Shown piece after piece: positions 1-7,002 of a stretch of DNA of 16,945 nucleotides. The stretch is from contig JBIKRY010000074.1 of NCBI GenBank assembly GCA_044348925.1, positions 1 to 16,945 of the forward strand, written 5' to 3'. The position numbers and the translations under genes are program-made. Origin of the DNA: JAAFKA01 sp044348925 (GTDB lineage: Bacteria; Bacteroidota; Bacteroidia; Cytophagales; Thermoflexibacteraceae). Position 1 is the stretch's first letter. Each line of letters starts with the position of its first letter. The notes under the pieces were generated by a model that searched no databases, was not told the DNA's origin, and saw only the letters and a list, made by a program, of their open reading frames with translations.

Positions 1-212
1 ATCCGTAGTTCACGTTAATTAGGGTTTTTATACAGTTAATTTGCTTTTTATTTTTGTAGTTAAACCCTATACGTAAGAAAAGGGGAATACGCTACAGAGA
101 GGGGAAAATATTTTTGTAGGTTTTGGTTGGGCAATTCACTTCTAACTGCAACAAAGCATGGAAGTAACTGATAGTAAGCTCACAGATACAGCATAGTGCC
201 AAATACCAATAC

Positions 213-758
213 TTACAAAGTATCTTTCCATCTCTGAAAAAAATCTACCAAATATAAAGCTAATTGTTTGGCATTTTTGTCTTCGGCACTTACCATCATA
301 TTAGCTTGTTTATAAAATATTTGTCGTTTTTCTAATCTTTGTATCAAGTCTTCGAGTAATTCGGCATCTGTTTTTGCCTCAAAAATAGGTCTTTGAATAT
401 GTGTTTGTCTGCGAATTCTATTTTGTAATTCTTGCGGATTGACCGATAAAAAAATAGAAAATCCGTTTTCTTTGATTTGTTCCATATTGTCAAAAAAGCA
501 AGGCATTCCGCCACCTGTTGCAATTACTTTTTGTTGCCAAGCAAAAGATTGTTGCAAAATACGTTGTTCCATTTTGCGAAATTCGTCTTCGCCTTTTCGT
601 TCAAAAATTTCGGCAATCGTTGCCCCTTGTTGTATTTCTATTTCTTTGTCCAAATCTATGCAATCATAATTTATCAACTCCGCCAAATATCTGCCAAGCG
701 TAGTTTTGCCTGAAGCAGGCATTCCTATCAAATAAATTCGTGTGTGAGGACTGTGCAT
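213..758 (-). CDS. aroK: Shikimate kinase
   Basis: Cytoplasmic enzyme that phosphorylates shikimate at the 3-hydroxyl using ATP, the fifth step of the chorismate (aromatic amino acid) pathway. The 181-residue protein matches the usual family length (about 170-180). Visible motifs: Walker A GMPASGKTT at 12-20; the D35-L-D37 pair after strand 2, where D37 or D35 serves shikimate and Mg2+; FRKME at 60-64 with the shikimate-binding arginine; the GGG loop at 82-84; the LID arginine in R123-P124; and R145 near the C-terminus, matching the second substrate arginine. The start is the ATG just before the first beta-strand. There is no Shine-Dalgarno sequence, as is normal for this phylum. A TAnnTTTG box lies about 28 bp upstream. 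The gene stands alone, with 181 bp to the next gene on its 5' side. Family assignment is firm. Confidence 0.96.
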   Translation of the reverse strand: MHSPHTRIYLIGMPASGKTTLGRYLAELINYDCIDLDKEIEIQQGATIAEIFERKGEDEFRKMEQRILQQSFAWQQKVIATGGGMPCFFDNMEQIKENGFSIFLSVNPQELQNRIRRQTHIQRPIFEAKTDAELLEDLIQRLEKRQIFYKQANMMVSAEDKNAKQLALYLVDFFQRWKDTL

Positions 759-785
759 AAAAAATCAAGTTGGCATAGAATAGAA

Positions 786-793
786 CAAATATA
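786..793 (-). promoter_or_regulatory. Probable -7 box of the aroK promoter
   Basis: Read on the minus strand this is TATATTTG, an exact match to the Bacteroidota -7 consensus TAnnTTTG, 28 bp before the aroK start. A TTTG at 807-810 is only 13 bp further upstream, shorter than the usual 17-23, so the -33 element is uncertain. Confidence 0.45.
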
Positions 794-842
794 GGAAAAA
801 TAAAGTCAAAAAAATATTTTTCTATTAGAGATTATAAAAATT

Positions 843-921
843 TGTAGCATAGACTTTAGTCTGTACTTATAAGTAATTGATTATCAATGATTTACAAGTA
901 CAGATTTAAGTTTATGCTACA
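843..921. repeat. 79-bp near-perfect palindromic element
   Basis: Two 39-bp arms (843-881 and 883-921) are reverse complements around one central base at 882, with six mismatches. Three of these would be G-T wobbles in plus-strand RNA. The outer ends are TGTAGCATA and TATGCTACA, and the core is ATTGAT-T-ATCAAT. It lies between the end of the glycerophosphodiesterase gene (18 bp away) and aroK, and has no coding content. The form suggests a non-autonomous mobile palindrome (MITE or REP-like), or a strong hairpin acting as a transcript end. It has no T-tract, so a classical intrinsic terminator is unlikely. No second full copy occurs in this window. Confidence 0.8.
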
Positions 922-939
922 GAGTTTACTAACATCTAT

Positions 940-1782
940 TCAAATTACTAAGTTAGGATAATCTGTAATATAGCCGTGAATACCTAATTTTTTTAATTTA
1001 TCCAAAACTTTTTGCTCATTAATTGTCCATGGAATTACTTTCATTTGGTGTTTTCGGGCAAATTCCATTAGCTTTTCGTCCACCAATTCGTAAAATGGGC
1101 TATAAATTTGTGGAATAAAACCTAATTCCTCTATTTTTTGTTCAAACTTAGTAATTTCACCTGTAACTTCATTTGGCTCTACCAATAAAGATAAGGCTAT
1201 TTTTTTATCATTTTCGTGCAAATATTGCAAAGTACGGACATCAAAAGATTGAATCATTGTGTTAGCTACCATTGCATATTTTTCGATAACTTCGTACAAT
1301 AGATGTGCAAAAATAGCAGGTTTTGGGTGAAAAATATCATCTGTTTCTACTTTGCATTTGGTTTCGATATTAAAAAATAAGGCATTTTTGCGGGCTATTT
1401 TCTGGGCAAATTTGGCAGTCTGCTCAAATACTTCGCTAAGTAATGGTTTGTAGGCTGCTTGTTTTTCTTGATACGGAAAACGTGGGTGAGGTTTCAAACC
1501 ACAATCAAATGTTTTGATTTCGGCATAATTCATGGCATACAAATTAAAATGTTTTTCATTTTCTTTTGTAATTTCTTTTGCAATTTGATTCGTATTTACA
1601 GGCATACTACATATTTCATGATTCATATACGGCTCGTGTGAAACAACAACTTGTCCATCTTTGCTAATTACCGTATCCATTTCCAAAGTAGTAACCCCTA
1701 ATTTCATAGCTTTACAAAAGCCAGCCAATGTATTTTCGGGCAGTATTCCACGACAGCCTCGATGTCCTTGAAAATCAAACAT
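940..1782 (-). CDS. Glycerophosphodiester phosphodiesterase family protein
   Basis: Hydrolyses glycerophosphodiesters (deacylated phospholipid head groups) to glycerol-3-phosphate plus an alcohol, or acts on a related phosphodiester. The 280-residue chain is a single GDPD TIM barrel. The catalytic HRG is at 7-9, PENT at 15-18 gives the metal-binding glutamate, LEMDT at 33-37 supplies E34 and D36, and H49-E50 is the second catalytic histidine region. The C-terminal strand has VIPWTIN, typical of the barrel's last turns (usually VxxWTVN). There is no signal peptide or lipobox, so the protein appears cytoplasmic, whereas many Bacteroidota homologues are exported. The start is the ATG immediately before the HRG strand; nothing further upstream would fit. 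No clear promoter box is seen. Family is firm; the exact substrate cannot be read from sequence. Confidence 0.92.
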   Translation of the reverse strand: MFDFQGHRGCRGILPENTLAGFCKAMKLGVTTLEMDTVISKDGQVVVSHEPYMNHEICSMPVNTNQIAKEITKENEKHFNLYAMNYAEIKTFDCGLKPHPRFPYQEKQAAYKPLLSEVFEQTAKFAQKIARKNALFFNIETKCKVETDDIFHPKPAIFAHLLYEVIEKYAMVANTMIQSFDVRTLQYLHENDKKIALSLLVEPNEVTGEITKFEQKIEELGFIPQIYSPFYELVDEKLMEFARKHQMKVIPWTINEQKVLDKLKKLGIHGYITDYPNLVI

Positions 1783-1888
1783 ATTTATAGAGGTTAAATA
1801 GTTTTTGTTTATGTTGTAATTATGCTATATGCTTCAGCTTGCAAGGTCTTTTGCCATTTTTTTTACAATCGCAATCACCGAAAAAATA

Positions 1889-1922
1889 ATACTTTTCAAG
1901 TTTTTTACTACTTGAAAAGTAT
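1889..1922 (-). terminator. Intrinsic terminator of the cNMP-binding gene
   Basis: Perfect 13-bp arms (1889-1901 and 1910-1922) with an 8-nt loop, starting 17 bp past the stop of the gene at 1940-3334. On the minus strand the stem is followed by TATTTTTT, the expected U-tract for termination in that direction. Confidence 0.75.
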
Positions 1923-1939
1923 AGGTAGGAATCCAAAAA

Positions 1940-3334
1940 TTATATCAAAGTCAATTTGCGATTTACTTCCAAAGCCATTGCTTCTTGTCGCATGACTACT
2001 TTTAATTCTTTTACATATTCAATTACCTCATCTAAATATTGATTTAATGCACTTGGGGTAACGTAAGTATGCACAATAAATACTTTTTCGCCCACCAATC
2101 CAACTTTATCACTATTCCAAACCCCACTAACTTCTTTGCTGGTTGCCCCGCCAAATCTCTCTGCCAAAAAGTTTAAAGTTTGTTGCACGTATTGTGAAGT
2201 ATCTACTTTGCTATCGACATCGACTGTTGTTGGAATAAACACGCCAACTTGGTTGGTTCTATCCAAACGGTCTGCAAACATTTCAACAAGTTGTGCAATG
2301 CCTGTTGGAATATGGAATTGAGAAACATCTGCAATACGCAAAGATGGGAAATTTTCGATAAACGGAAATTCGTAATCGTAAGGTTCTTCTATCTTAACAT
2401 CTTGATATTCAGGTTTATTGCGGTTTGCAATAGCAAATAAAACGGTTTCTTCGGGACGAATATATTTTTTGAGTTGCTTTTTAAATTCTTCGATAGCACC
2501 CCACATTTCTTTGACAGGTGGCGACAAAAGAATAATTTGATTTGCATCATCTAAAATAGTAGAAATTGTTTCATCAATCAAGGCAGGCAATGTAATAATT
2601 ACGTTATCATAATCTTTCATTACATTATCCAAAAGCAAAGTCATACGTGCATGATGCGGCAAATGTGCATTGTCATCTAAAGAAGCTAATACATCAAATC
2701 CTTCTTCGTGGTTATAGATTTTCGTTCTTTTGTTGATTCCCATATCGGTTACAATTTGTTGCGGATTTGGATATTCCATAAACAAAGTGCGTTGTTTGGT
2801 TTTTTCGACCAATGCTTTTGCCAAAAAGCAGCCTGTACTTGTAGCACTTGCCCCTTTTGCCATATTAAATAATAGAATAAGTTTTGCATTTTTGTTGCCA
2901 CGTGCTGCTCTACGGTTAGATTCGGTAAGATAACGTGCCAGCATTTTTGCCAATTCGATAGTCAAAGGTGGATAATTATGCAACATATCTATAAAATCGG
3001 CTCGTCTAATAACTAAAGTATCTACTTCACTCATAGCCGTAATATTGGCAGAACGAGGCTGATTTTCCAAAATTCCAACTTCTCCAAAGGTATTGCCCGC
3101 CATCAAATATGCCAAAGTATGTTCTTGTCCATTTGCCATGACGCGTTGTACTGCCACAATGCCATTGACAATCAGGTACAAACTATCACTTGGTTTGCTT
3201 TGCCAAACAACCGTTTCCTCCTTGAAAAATTGGCGAAATTTTACTTTATTCGCAATATCTTCTAACACATGGGCAGGTAATGCCTGAAATAGAACAGATT
3301 TTTTGAGAGATGCAATAATATGGTTGTGATTCAT
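1940..3334 (-). CDS. Cyclic nucleotide-binding protein with degenerate P-loop and a C-terminal DUF-like domain
   Basis: Three-part 464-residue protein with no signal peptide or membrane segment, so probably a cytoplasmic sensor or regulator. Residues 10-140 form a CAP/CRP-type cyclic-nucleotide-binding domain. The phosphate-binding cassette is FGEVGILENQPRSA at 83-96, with E85 and R94 in the places used to hold the cyclic nucleotide. No helix-turn-helix follows. Residues about 150-365 look like a ParA/MinD-type alpha/beta fold: ILLFNMAKG, then strands such as VIITLPALID and IILLSPP. However, the P-loop at 160-167 reads KGASATST and lacks the lysine needed for ATP hydrolysis. The last 100 residues (RFGGAT, GVW, VFIVHTYV) resemble the small DUF3574-like alpha/beta fold. 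A comparable cNMP plus degenerate nucleotide-binding arrangement precedes the patatin domain in bacterial NTE-like proteins, but no patatin is present here. Overall function unknown; the N-terminal domain call is firm, the other two are inferences. Confidence 0.8.
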   Translation of the reverse strand: MNHNHIIASLKKSVLFQALPAHVLEDIANKVKFRQFFKEETVVWQSKPSDSLYLIVNGIVAVQRVMANGQEHTLAYLMAGNTFGEVGILENQPRSANITAMSEVDTLVIRRADFIDMLHNYPPLTIELAKMLARYLTESNRRAARGNKNAKLILLFNMAKGASATSTGCFLAKALVEKTKQRTLFMEYPNPQQIVTDMGINKRTKIYNHEEGFDVLASLDDNAHLPHHARMTLLLDNVMKDYDNVIITLPALIDETISTILDDANQIILLSPPVKEMWGAIEEFKKQLKKYIRPEETVLFAIANRNKPEYQDVKIEEPYDYEFPFIENFPSLRIADVSQFHIPTGIAQLVEMFADRLDRTNQVGVFIPTTVDVDSKVDTSQYVQQTLNFLAERFGGATSKEVSGVWNSDKVGLVGEKVFIVHTYVTPSALNQYLDEVIEYVKELKVVMRQEAMALEVNRKLTLI

Positions 3335-3392
3335 TAGTTGCTGTATGTTACGTAATTAATTAATTCATGTAAGGTAATTATTTAGGTAGTAA

Positions 3393-3479
3393 TTTTACAT
3401 TTGCCTTTAGGAGAACATGTCGTATAGATTAGGCAATGGTGTTACCAGATGACACATTCGCCTAAAGGCGAATATACAA
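3393..3479. repeat. Imperfect palindrome, family with an ATTCGCC core (copy 1)
   Basis: The arms at 3393-3427 and 3445-3479 pair around about position 3436, with seven or eight mismatches. The left arm contains TTTGCCTTTAGGAGAA and the right arm CGCCTAAAGGCGAATATACA. The right arm itself holds a small hairpin (ATTCGCCT/AGGCGAAT). It fills the gap between the ABC-F gene and the cNMP-binding gene, with no reading frame. The 23-bp right end recurs with one change at 10600-10622, so this is a dispersed repeat. It could also serve as the transcript end of the ABC-F gene, whose stop is 16 bp away. Confidence 0.7.
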
Positions 3480-3494
3480 AATTTTACTAAATAT

Positions 3495-5108
3495 TTATGC
3501 GTACATTTTTTTGCGTAGTTCTTTTATTTCGGCACTTTGAATATAGTCGTCATAAGGCATCATTTTGTCTATCATACCTTTTGGTGTAATTTCTATAATA
3601 CGATTAGCAACTGTTTGCACAAATTCGTGGTCATGACATGCCAATAATACAGAGCCTTTATAATCTTTTAAGGCATTATTAAATGCGGTAATAGATTCCA
3701 AATCTAAGTGATTGGTTGGTTCGTCCATTAGTAGCATATTTGCTTGTTGCAACATCATTCTCGAAATCATGCAACGCATTTTTTCGCCTCCTGATAGTAC
3801 ATGGCATTTTTTTAGGGTTTCTTCTCCCGAGAACAACATTCTTCCCAAAAATCCACGCACGTATGTTTCGTCTTTGTCTGTAGAATATTGTCGTAACCAA
3901 TCAATTAAGTTTTCGTCTATTGTAAAATAACTTGCATTGTCATTTGGCAAATAGGCTTTTTTGATAGTAACTCCCCAACGAAAATCTCCTGTATCGGCAG
4001 TTTCTTCTTCGTTCAATATTTTGAAAAAAGTATGCACTGCCAAGCTATTTTTGGACAAAATTGCTACTTTATCTCCTTTAGACAGCGAAAAATCAATGTC
4101 TTTGAATAGGAAATTTCCGTCTGCTTTTTTGCTCAAGTTTTTAATGGTCAAAATTTGGTCGCCTGCTTCTCTTTCTTGTGCAAACACAATACCTGGGTAC
4201 TTGCGTGTAGATGGTTTGATTTCCTCTACATTCAATTTCTCCAACATTTTTTTGCGGCTTGTGGTTTGGCGAGATTTAGAAACGTTGGCACTAAAACGCA
4301 TAATAAAATCTTGTAATTCTTTGCGTTTTTCCTCTGCTTTTTTGTTTTGGTCACTGCGTTGTTTGGCTGCTAATTGGCTGGATTCGTACCAAAACGTATA
4401 ATTTCCTGAGTATAATTGTACTTTACTAAAATCAATATCTACAATATGCGTACAAACAGAATCTAAAAAATGCCTATCATGAGATACTACAATGACAATA
4501 TTTCTAAATTCTCCCAAAAAATCTTCCAACCACATTACCGTTTCTACGTCCAAATCATTGGTAGGTTCATCGAGTAGTAAAATATCTGGATTGCCAAATA
4601 ATGCCTGTGCCAACAATACTTTTACACGGTCTTTTCCGTTAAGTTCGGCAACTGTTTTATAATGTAACTCTTCTACGACACCTAAATTACTTAGTAGCGA
4701 AGCAGCTTCATTTTCTGCGTCCCAGCCATTCATTTCGGCAAATTCGGATTCGAGGTCGGCAGCAATTACGCCGTCTGCATCATTAAAATCGGGTTTGGCA
4801 TAAATAGCATCTTTTTCTTGCATTACTTGGTAGAGTCGTTTATGCCCCATTATAACGGTTTGCAAAACTTGAAAATCATTATATTCAAAATGATTTTGTT
4901 TTAACACCGACATACGAGTACGAGCATCTAAAACCACTTGTCCAGATGTAGGGTCTATTTCACCAGACATAATTTTGAGCAAAGTAGATTTTCCTGCACC
5001 ATTGGCACCAATAATACCGTAGCAATTACCAGGGGTGAATTTTAAATTGACTTCTTCGAAAAGAGTACGTTTACCATAACGTAACGAAAGATTGGAAACA
5101 GAAAGCAT
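3495..5108 (-). CDS. ABC-F family ATPase (YbiT-like) with one degenerate ATP site
   Basis: Soluble tandem ABC ATPase of the ABC-F class, whose members act on ribosomes (translation factors or drug-protection proteins) rather than transport. The 537 residues match the YbiT-like subgroup. NBD1: Walker A GANGAGKST at 34-42, an unusual signature LNGKD at 156-160, and Walker B LLLDEPTND at 177-185. The charged linker (about 245-305) carries the lysine-rich stretch expected of the ribosome-contacting helices. NBD2: the Walker A position reads ILSKNSLAVHT at 350-360, without the GxGK core, while the signature LSGGE (438-442) and Walker B LLMDEPTNH (459-467) are intact. Since NBD1 Walker A pairs with the NBD2 signature, one composite site is complete and the other is degenerate. 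There are no transmembrane helices. A TATCTTTG box lies about 66 bp upstream. Family firm; resistance versus housekeeping role cannot be decided. Confidence 0.92.
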   Translation of the reverse strand: MLSVSNLSLRYGKRTLFEEVNLKFTPGNCYGIIGANGAGKSTLLKIMSGEIDPTSGQVVLDARTRMSVLKQNHFEYNDFQVLQTVIMGHKRLYQVMQEKDAIYAKPDFNDADGVIAADLESEFAEMNGWDAENEAASLLSNLGVVEELHYKTVAELNGKDRVKVLLAQALFGNPDILLLDEPTNDLDVETVMWLEDFLGEFRNIVIVVSHDRHFLDSVCTHIVDIDFSKVQLYSGNYTFWYESSQLAAKQRSDQNKKAEEKRKELQDFIMRFSANVSKSRQTTSRKKMLEKLNVEEIKPSTRKYPGIVFAQEREAGDQILTIKNLSKKADGNFLFKDIDFSLSKGDKVAILSKNSLAVHTFFKILNEEETADTGDFRWGVTIKKAYLPNDNASYFTIDENLIDWLRQYSTDKDETYVRGFLGRMLFSGEETLKKCHVLSGGEKMRCMISRMMLQQANMLLMDEPTNHLDLESITAFNNALKDYKGSVLLACHDHEFVQTVANRIIEITPKGMIDKMMPYDDYIQSAEIKELRKKMYA

Positions 5109-5409
5109 TTAGTATAATTTTAGGATAAATGAATGGAATTAAGCTATAATAATAAAACTTTGTAAAGATTTTGCAAAGATACTTTTTTTGTAGTAGGAAA
5201 TTATTTTTTATACACACAACTTACATTAACTAATTGCGAACAAAAAATAATAAGACCACAGTACAAATAAAGCAAATGTATAGAATTTTTTGTTAAATTT
5301 GTGTGTTATTTTCTATATTTTGTAGATTTTTTATAAAATTTACTAATAGAATAATTTATTTATATTTCTTAGTATTAAGTTTTCCAAATAACCAAAATTT
5401 TTAATTTTT
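5109..5409. other. Divergent intergenic region between ABC-F and CoA-binding genes
   Basis: AT-rich 301-bp spacer with starts pointing outwards on both sides and no plausible reading frame. It should hold promoters for both transcripts. The minus-strand side has a good -7 box (5174-5181). The plus-strand side has TAAATTTG at 5294-5301, which fits the -7 consensus but lies 109 bp before the ATG and has no -33 partner. No strong hairpin or known riboswitch pattern was seen. Confidence 0.5.
5174..5181 (-). promoter_or_regulatory. Probable -7 box of the ABC-F promoter
   Basis: Minus-strand TATCTTTG matches TAnnTTTG, 66 bp upstream of the ABC-F start. No TTG occurs at the usual distance upstream, so only the -7 half is supported. 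Confidence 0.45.
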
Positions 5410-5772
5410 ATGTCTAAAAAAACTCTGATTCTTGGGGCAAGTGAAAACCCTGAAAGATATGCCTATAAAGCAGCCCACGCACTTCGCCAAAATCATCATA
5501 CGATTGTGAATGTTGGAATAAAAAAAGGAACTGTTGCAGGAGAAATCATACATACAGATAAAACTATTTTTTCGGATATAGATACCATTACCTTATATAT
5601 TGGCGAAAAAAATCAAGCAGAATGGTATGACTATATTTTACAAACCAAACCTAAACGCATTATTTTTAATCCAAATACAGAAAACCAAACCCTAAAAAAA
5701 TTAGCAGAACAAAATGGTATAGAAACCGTAGAGGCTTGTACTTTGGTTATGTTATCTATTGGAATTTATTAA
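5410..5772 (+). CDS. CoA-binding-fold (CoA_binding_2) small protein
   Basis: Cytoplasmic 120-residue Rossmann-fold protein of the YccU-like CoA_binding_2 family, known for a free-standing CoA-binding domain without a defined reaction. The sequence shows the characteristic start KKTLILGASENPERYAYKA (3-21): the glycine-rich turn G9-A-S and the R16-Y17-A18 that follows. Further strands are TIVNVGI, TITLYIG and RIIFNPNTEN, with the final VEACTLVML where family members end. Length is normal. The next gene starts 35 bp after the stop on the same strand, so co-transcription with the glycosyltransferase is likely. That linkage is not functionally obvious and may be incidental. Family call firm; role unknown. 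Confidence 0.88.
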   Translation: MSKKTLILGASENPERYAYKAAHALRQNHHTIVNVGIKKGTVAGEIIHTDKTIFSDIDTITLYIGEKNQAEWYDYILQTKPKRIIFNPNTENQTLKKLAEQNGIETVEACTLVMLSIGIY

Positions 5773-5807
5773 ATAATTATACAACAAAGATTCTAATTTT
5801 GTTAGAA

Positions 5808-6926
5808 ATGAAAAAAATTTTACTGATTACGCCTGCCCATCCTTTGCGAGGCGGCATAGCTGCCTCCAGCGAAAGATTGGCATACGAATTGGAAAAAACA
5901 GGCAATACGGTACATATTCTTAGTTTTAGTTTGCAATATCCTTCGATTTTATTCCCTGGTACTTCACAAACAACAGACGAAAAAGCACCTAATTTAACTA
6001 TTTTTAGTAAACTAAATTCTATTAATCCTTTTAATTGGATTCGTAGAGGTTTGGAATATCGCAAAAAAGACTATGATTTGGTAATTTGTCGATTTTGGTT
6101 GCCTTTTATGTCGCCATGTTTAGGTACTTTTCTGCGTTTTTTGCCCAAAAACATACCTATAGTTGCTATTACCGATAACATTATTCCACACGAAAAACGC
6201 ATAGGAGATACGTATTTGGTTCGTTATTTTCTTTCGGCTTGTGATGCGGTGGTGGCAATGTCTCATACGGTTTTGGAAGATGCAAAATTTTTTGCACCAA
6301 GCAAACAACATTTCTACACACCACACCCTATTTATGATAATTATGGTGATGCTATAGCACAGAAACTTGCCCAAAAACACCTAAATTTAGACAGCAAATA
6401 CAAATATTTATTATTTTTTGGATTTATTCGTGCTTATAAAGGCTTAGATTTATTGTTAATGGCTTTGGCAGCTAATAGCTTGAAAAACAAAGACTTAAAG
6501 CTAATTATTGCAGGAGAATTTTATGAAGATAAAGAAAAATACGAGGCAATTATTCGCAAATATAATTTAGAAACACAGATTATTCGAGCTACACATTTTA
6601 TTCCAAATTCGGAGGTTGCTATGTATTTTTCGGCAGCAGATTTGATTGTGCAACCGTATAAAAGTGCCACACAAAGCGGCGTTTCACAAGTAGCTTACCA
6701 CTTCGAAAAACCAATTATTGTTAGCAATGTTGGGGGACTTTCCGAAATTATCACACACAATAAAGTTGGTTATGTAGTAGAACCAAATGCTGAAGCTATT
6801 GCCGAGGCTATTGCAGATTTTTTTGACAACGACAAAAGTAGTATATTTACTAATAATCTTAAAATAGAAAAAAAACGGTTTTCGTGGCAAACAATGGCTA
6901 ATCTTCTTTTAGAAATTAAAATCTAA
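5808..6926 (+). CDS. Glycosyltransferase, GT-B fold, family 4-like
   Basis: Probably transfers a sugar from a nucleotide donor to a surface glycan or lipid precursor at the inner face of the cytoplasmic membrane. From ATG 5808 the protein has 372 residues and opens MKKILLITPAHPLRGGIA, the classic GT-B N-terminal strand with the GG loop. An upstream in-frame ATG at 5736 was rejected because it lies inside the previous gene and adds residues unlike the family. The C-terminal half has FFGFIRAYKGLDLLLMAL (donor-domain entry), LIIAGEFYED, then ADLIVQPYKSATQSGV followed by FEKPIIVSNVGGLSE. The usual E-x7-E pair of GT4 enzymes is replaced by the SATQSG variant. There are no transmembrane helices. 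It follows the CoA-binding gene and precedes a TolC-like gene by 76 bp. Donor and acceptor are unknown. Confidence 0.88.
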   Translation: MKKILLITPAHPLRGGIAASSERLAYELEKTGNTVHILSFSLQYPSILFPGTSQTTDEKAPNLTIFSKLNSINPFNWIRRGLEYRKKDYDLVICRFWLPFMSPCLGTFLRFLPKNIPIVAITDNIIPHEKRIGDTYLVRYFLSACDAVVAMSHTVLEDAKFFAPSKQHFYTPHPIYDNYGDAIAQKLAQKHLNLDSKYKYLLFFGFIRAYKGLDLLLMALAANSLKNKDLKLIIAGEFYEDKEKYEAIIRKYNLETQIIRATHFIPNSEVAMYFSAADLIVQPYKSATQSGVSQVAYHFEKPIIVSNVGGLSEIITHNKVGYVVEPNAEAIAEAIADFFDNDKSSIFTNNLKIEKKRFSWQTMANLLLEIKI

Positions 6927-7002
6927 GAAAAAATAAACATAGCAGTAATAATAATAGTTATATCTATATGCTTTGCTATTTATAGCATTACTAACCTTAA
7001 AA

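Noticed and set aside
1..212. Possible element at the left edge: direct repeat TATTTTTGTAG (49-59, 109-119) and TAGGGTTT/AAACCCTA (20-27, 62-69)
   Set aside because: Repeats are short for such AT-rich DNA, and the pairing does not extend; no gene or clear terminator is visible here.
3961..4401. 146-codon open frame on the plus strand
   Set aside because: Lies wholly antisense to the ABC-F gene, whose frame carries all the conserved motifs; the composition is not protein-like.
5736..5807. Upstream ATG extension of the glycosyltransferase
   Set aside because: Overlaps the CoA-binding gene and adds residues unrelated to GT-B proteins; ATG 5808 begins exactly at the first beta-strand.
6973..7002. 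TTG start adding ten residues to the TolC homologue
   Set aside because: Would place a hydrophobic stretch before the basic n-region of the signal peptide; ATG 7003/7006 gives a normal signal peptide.
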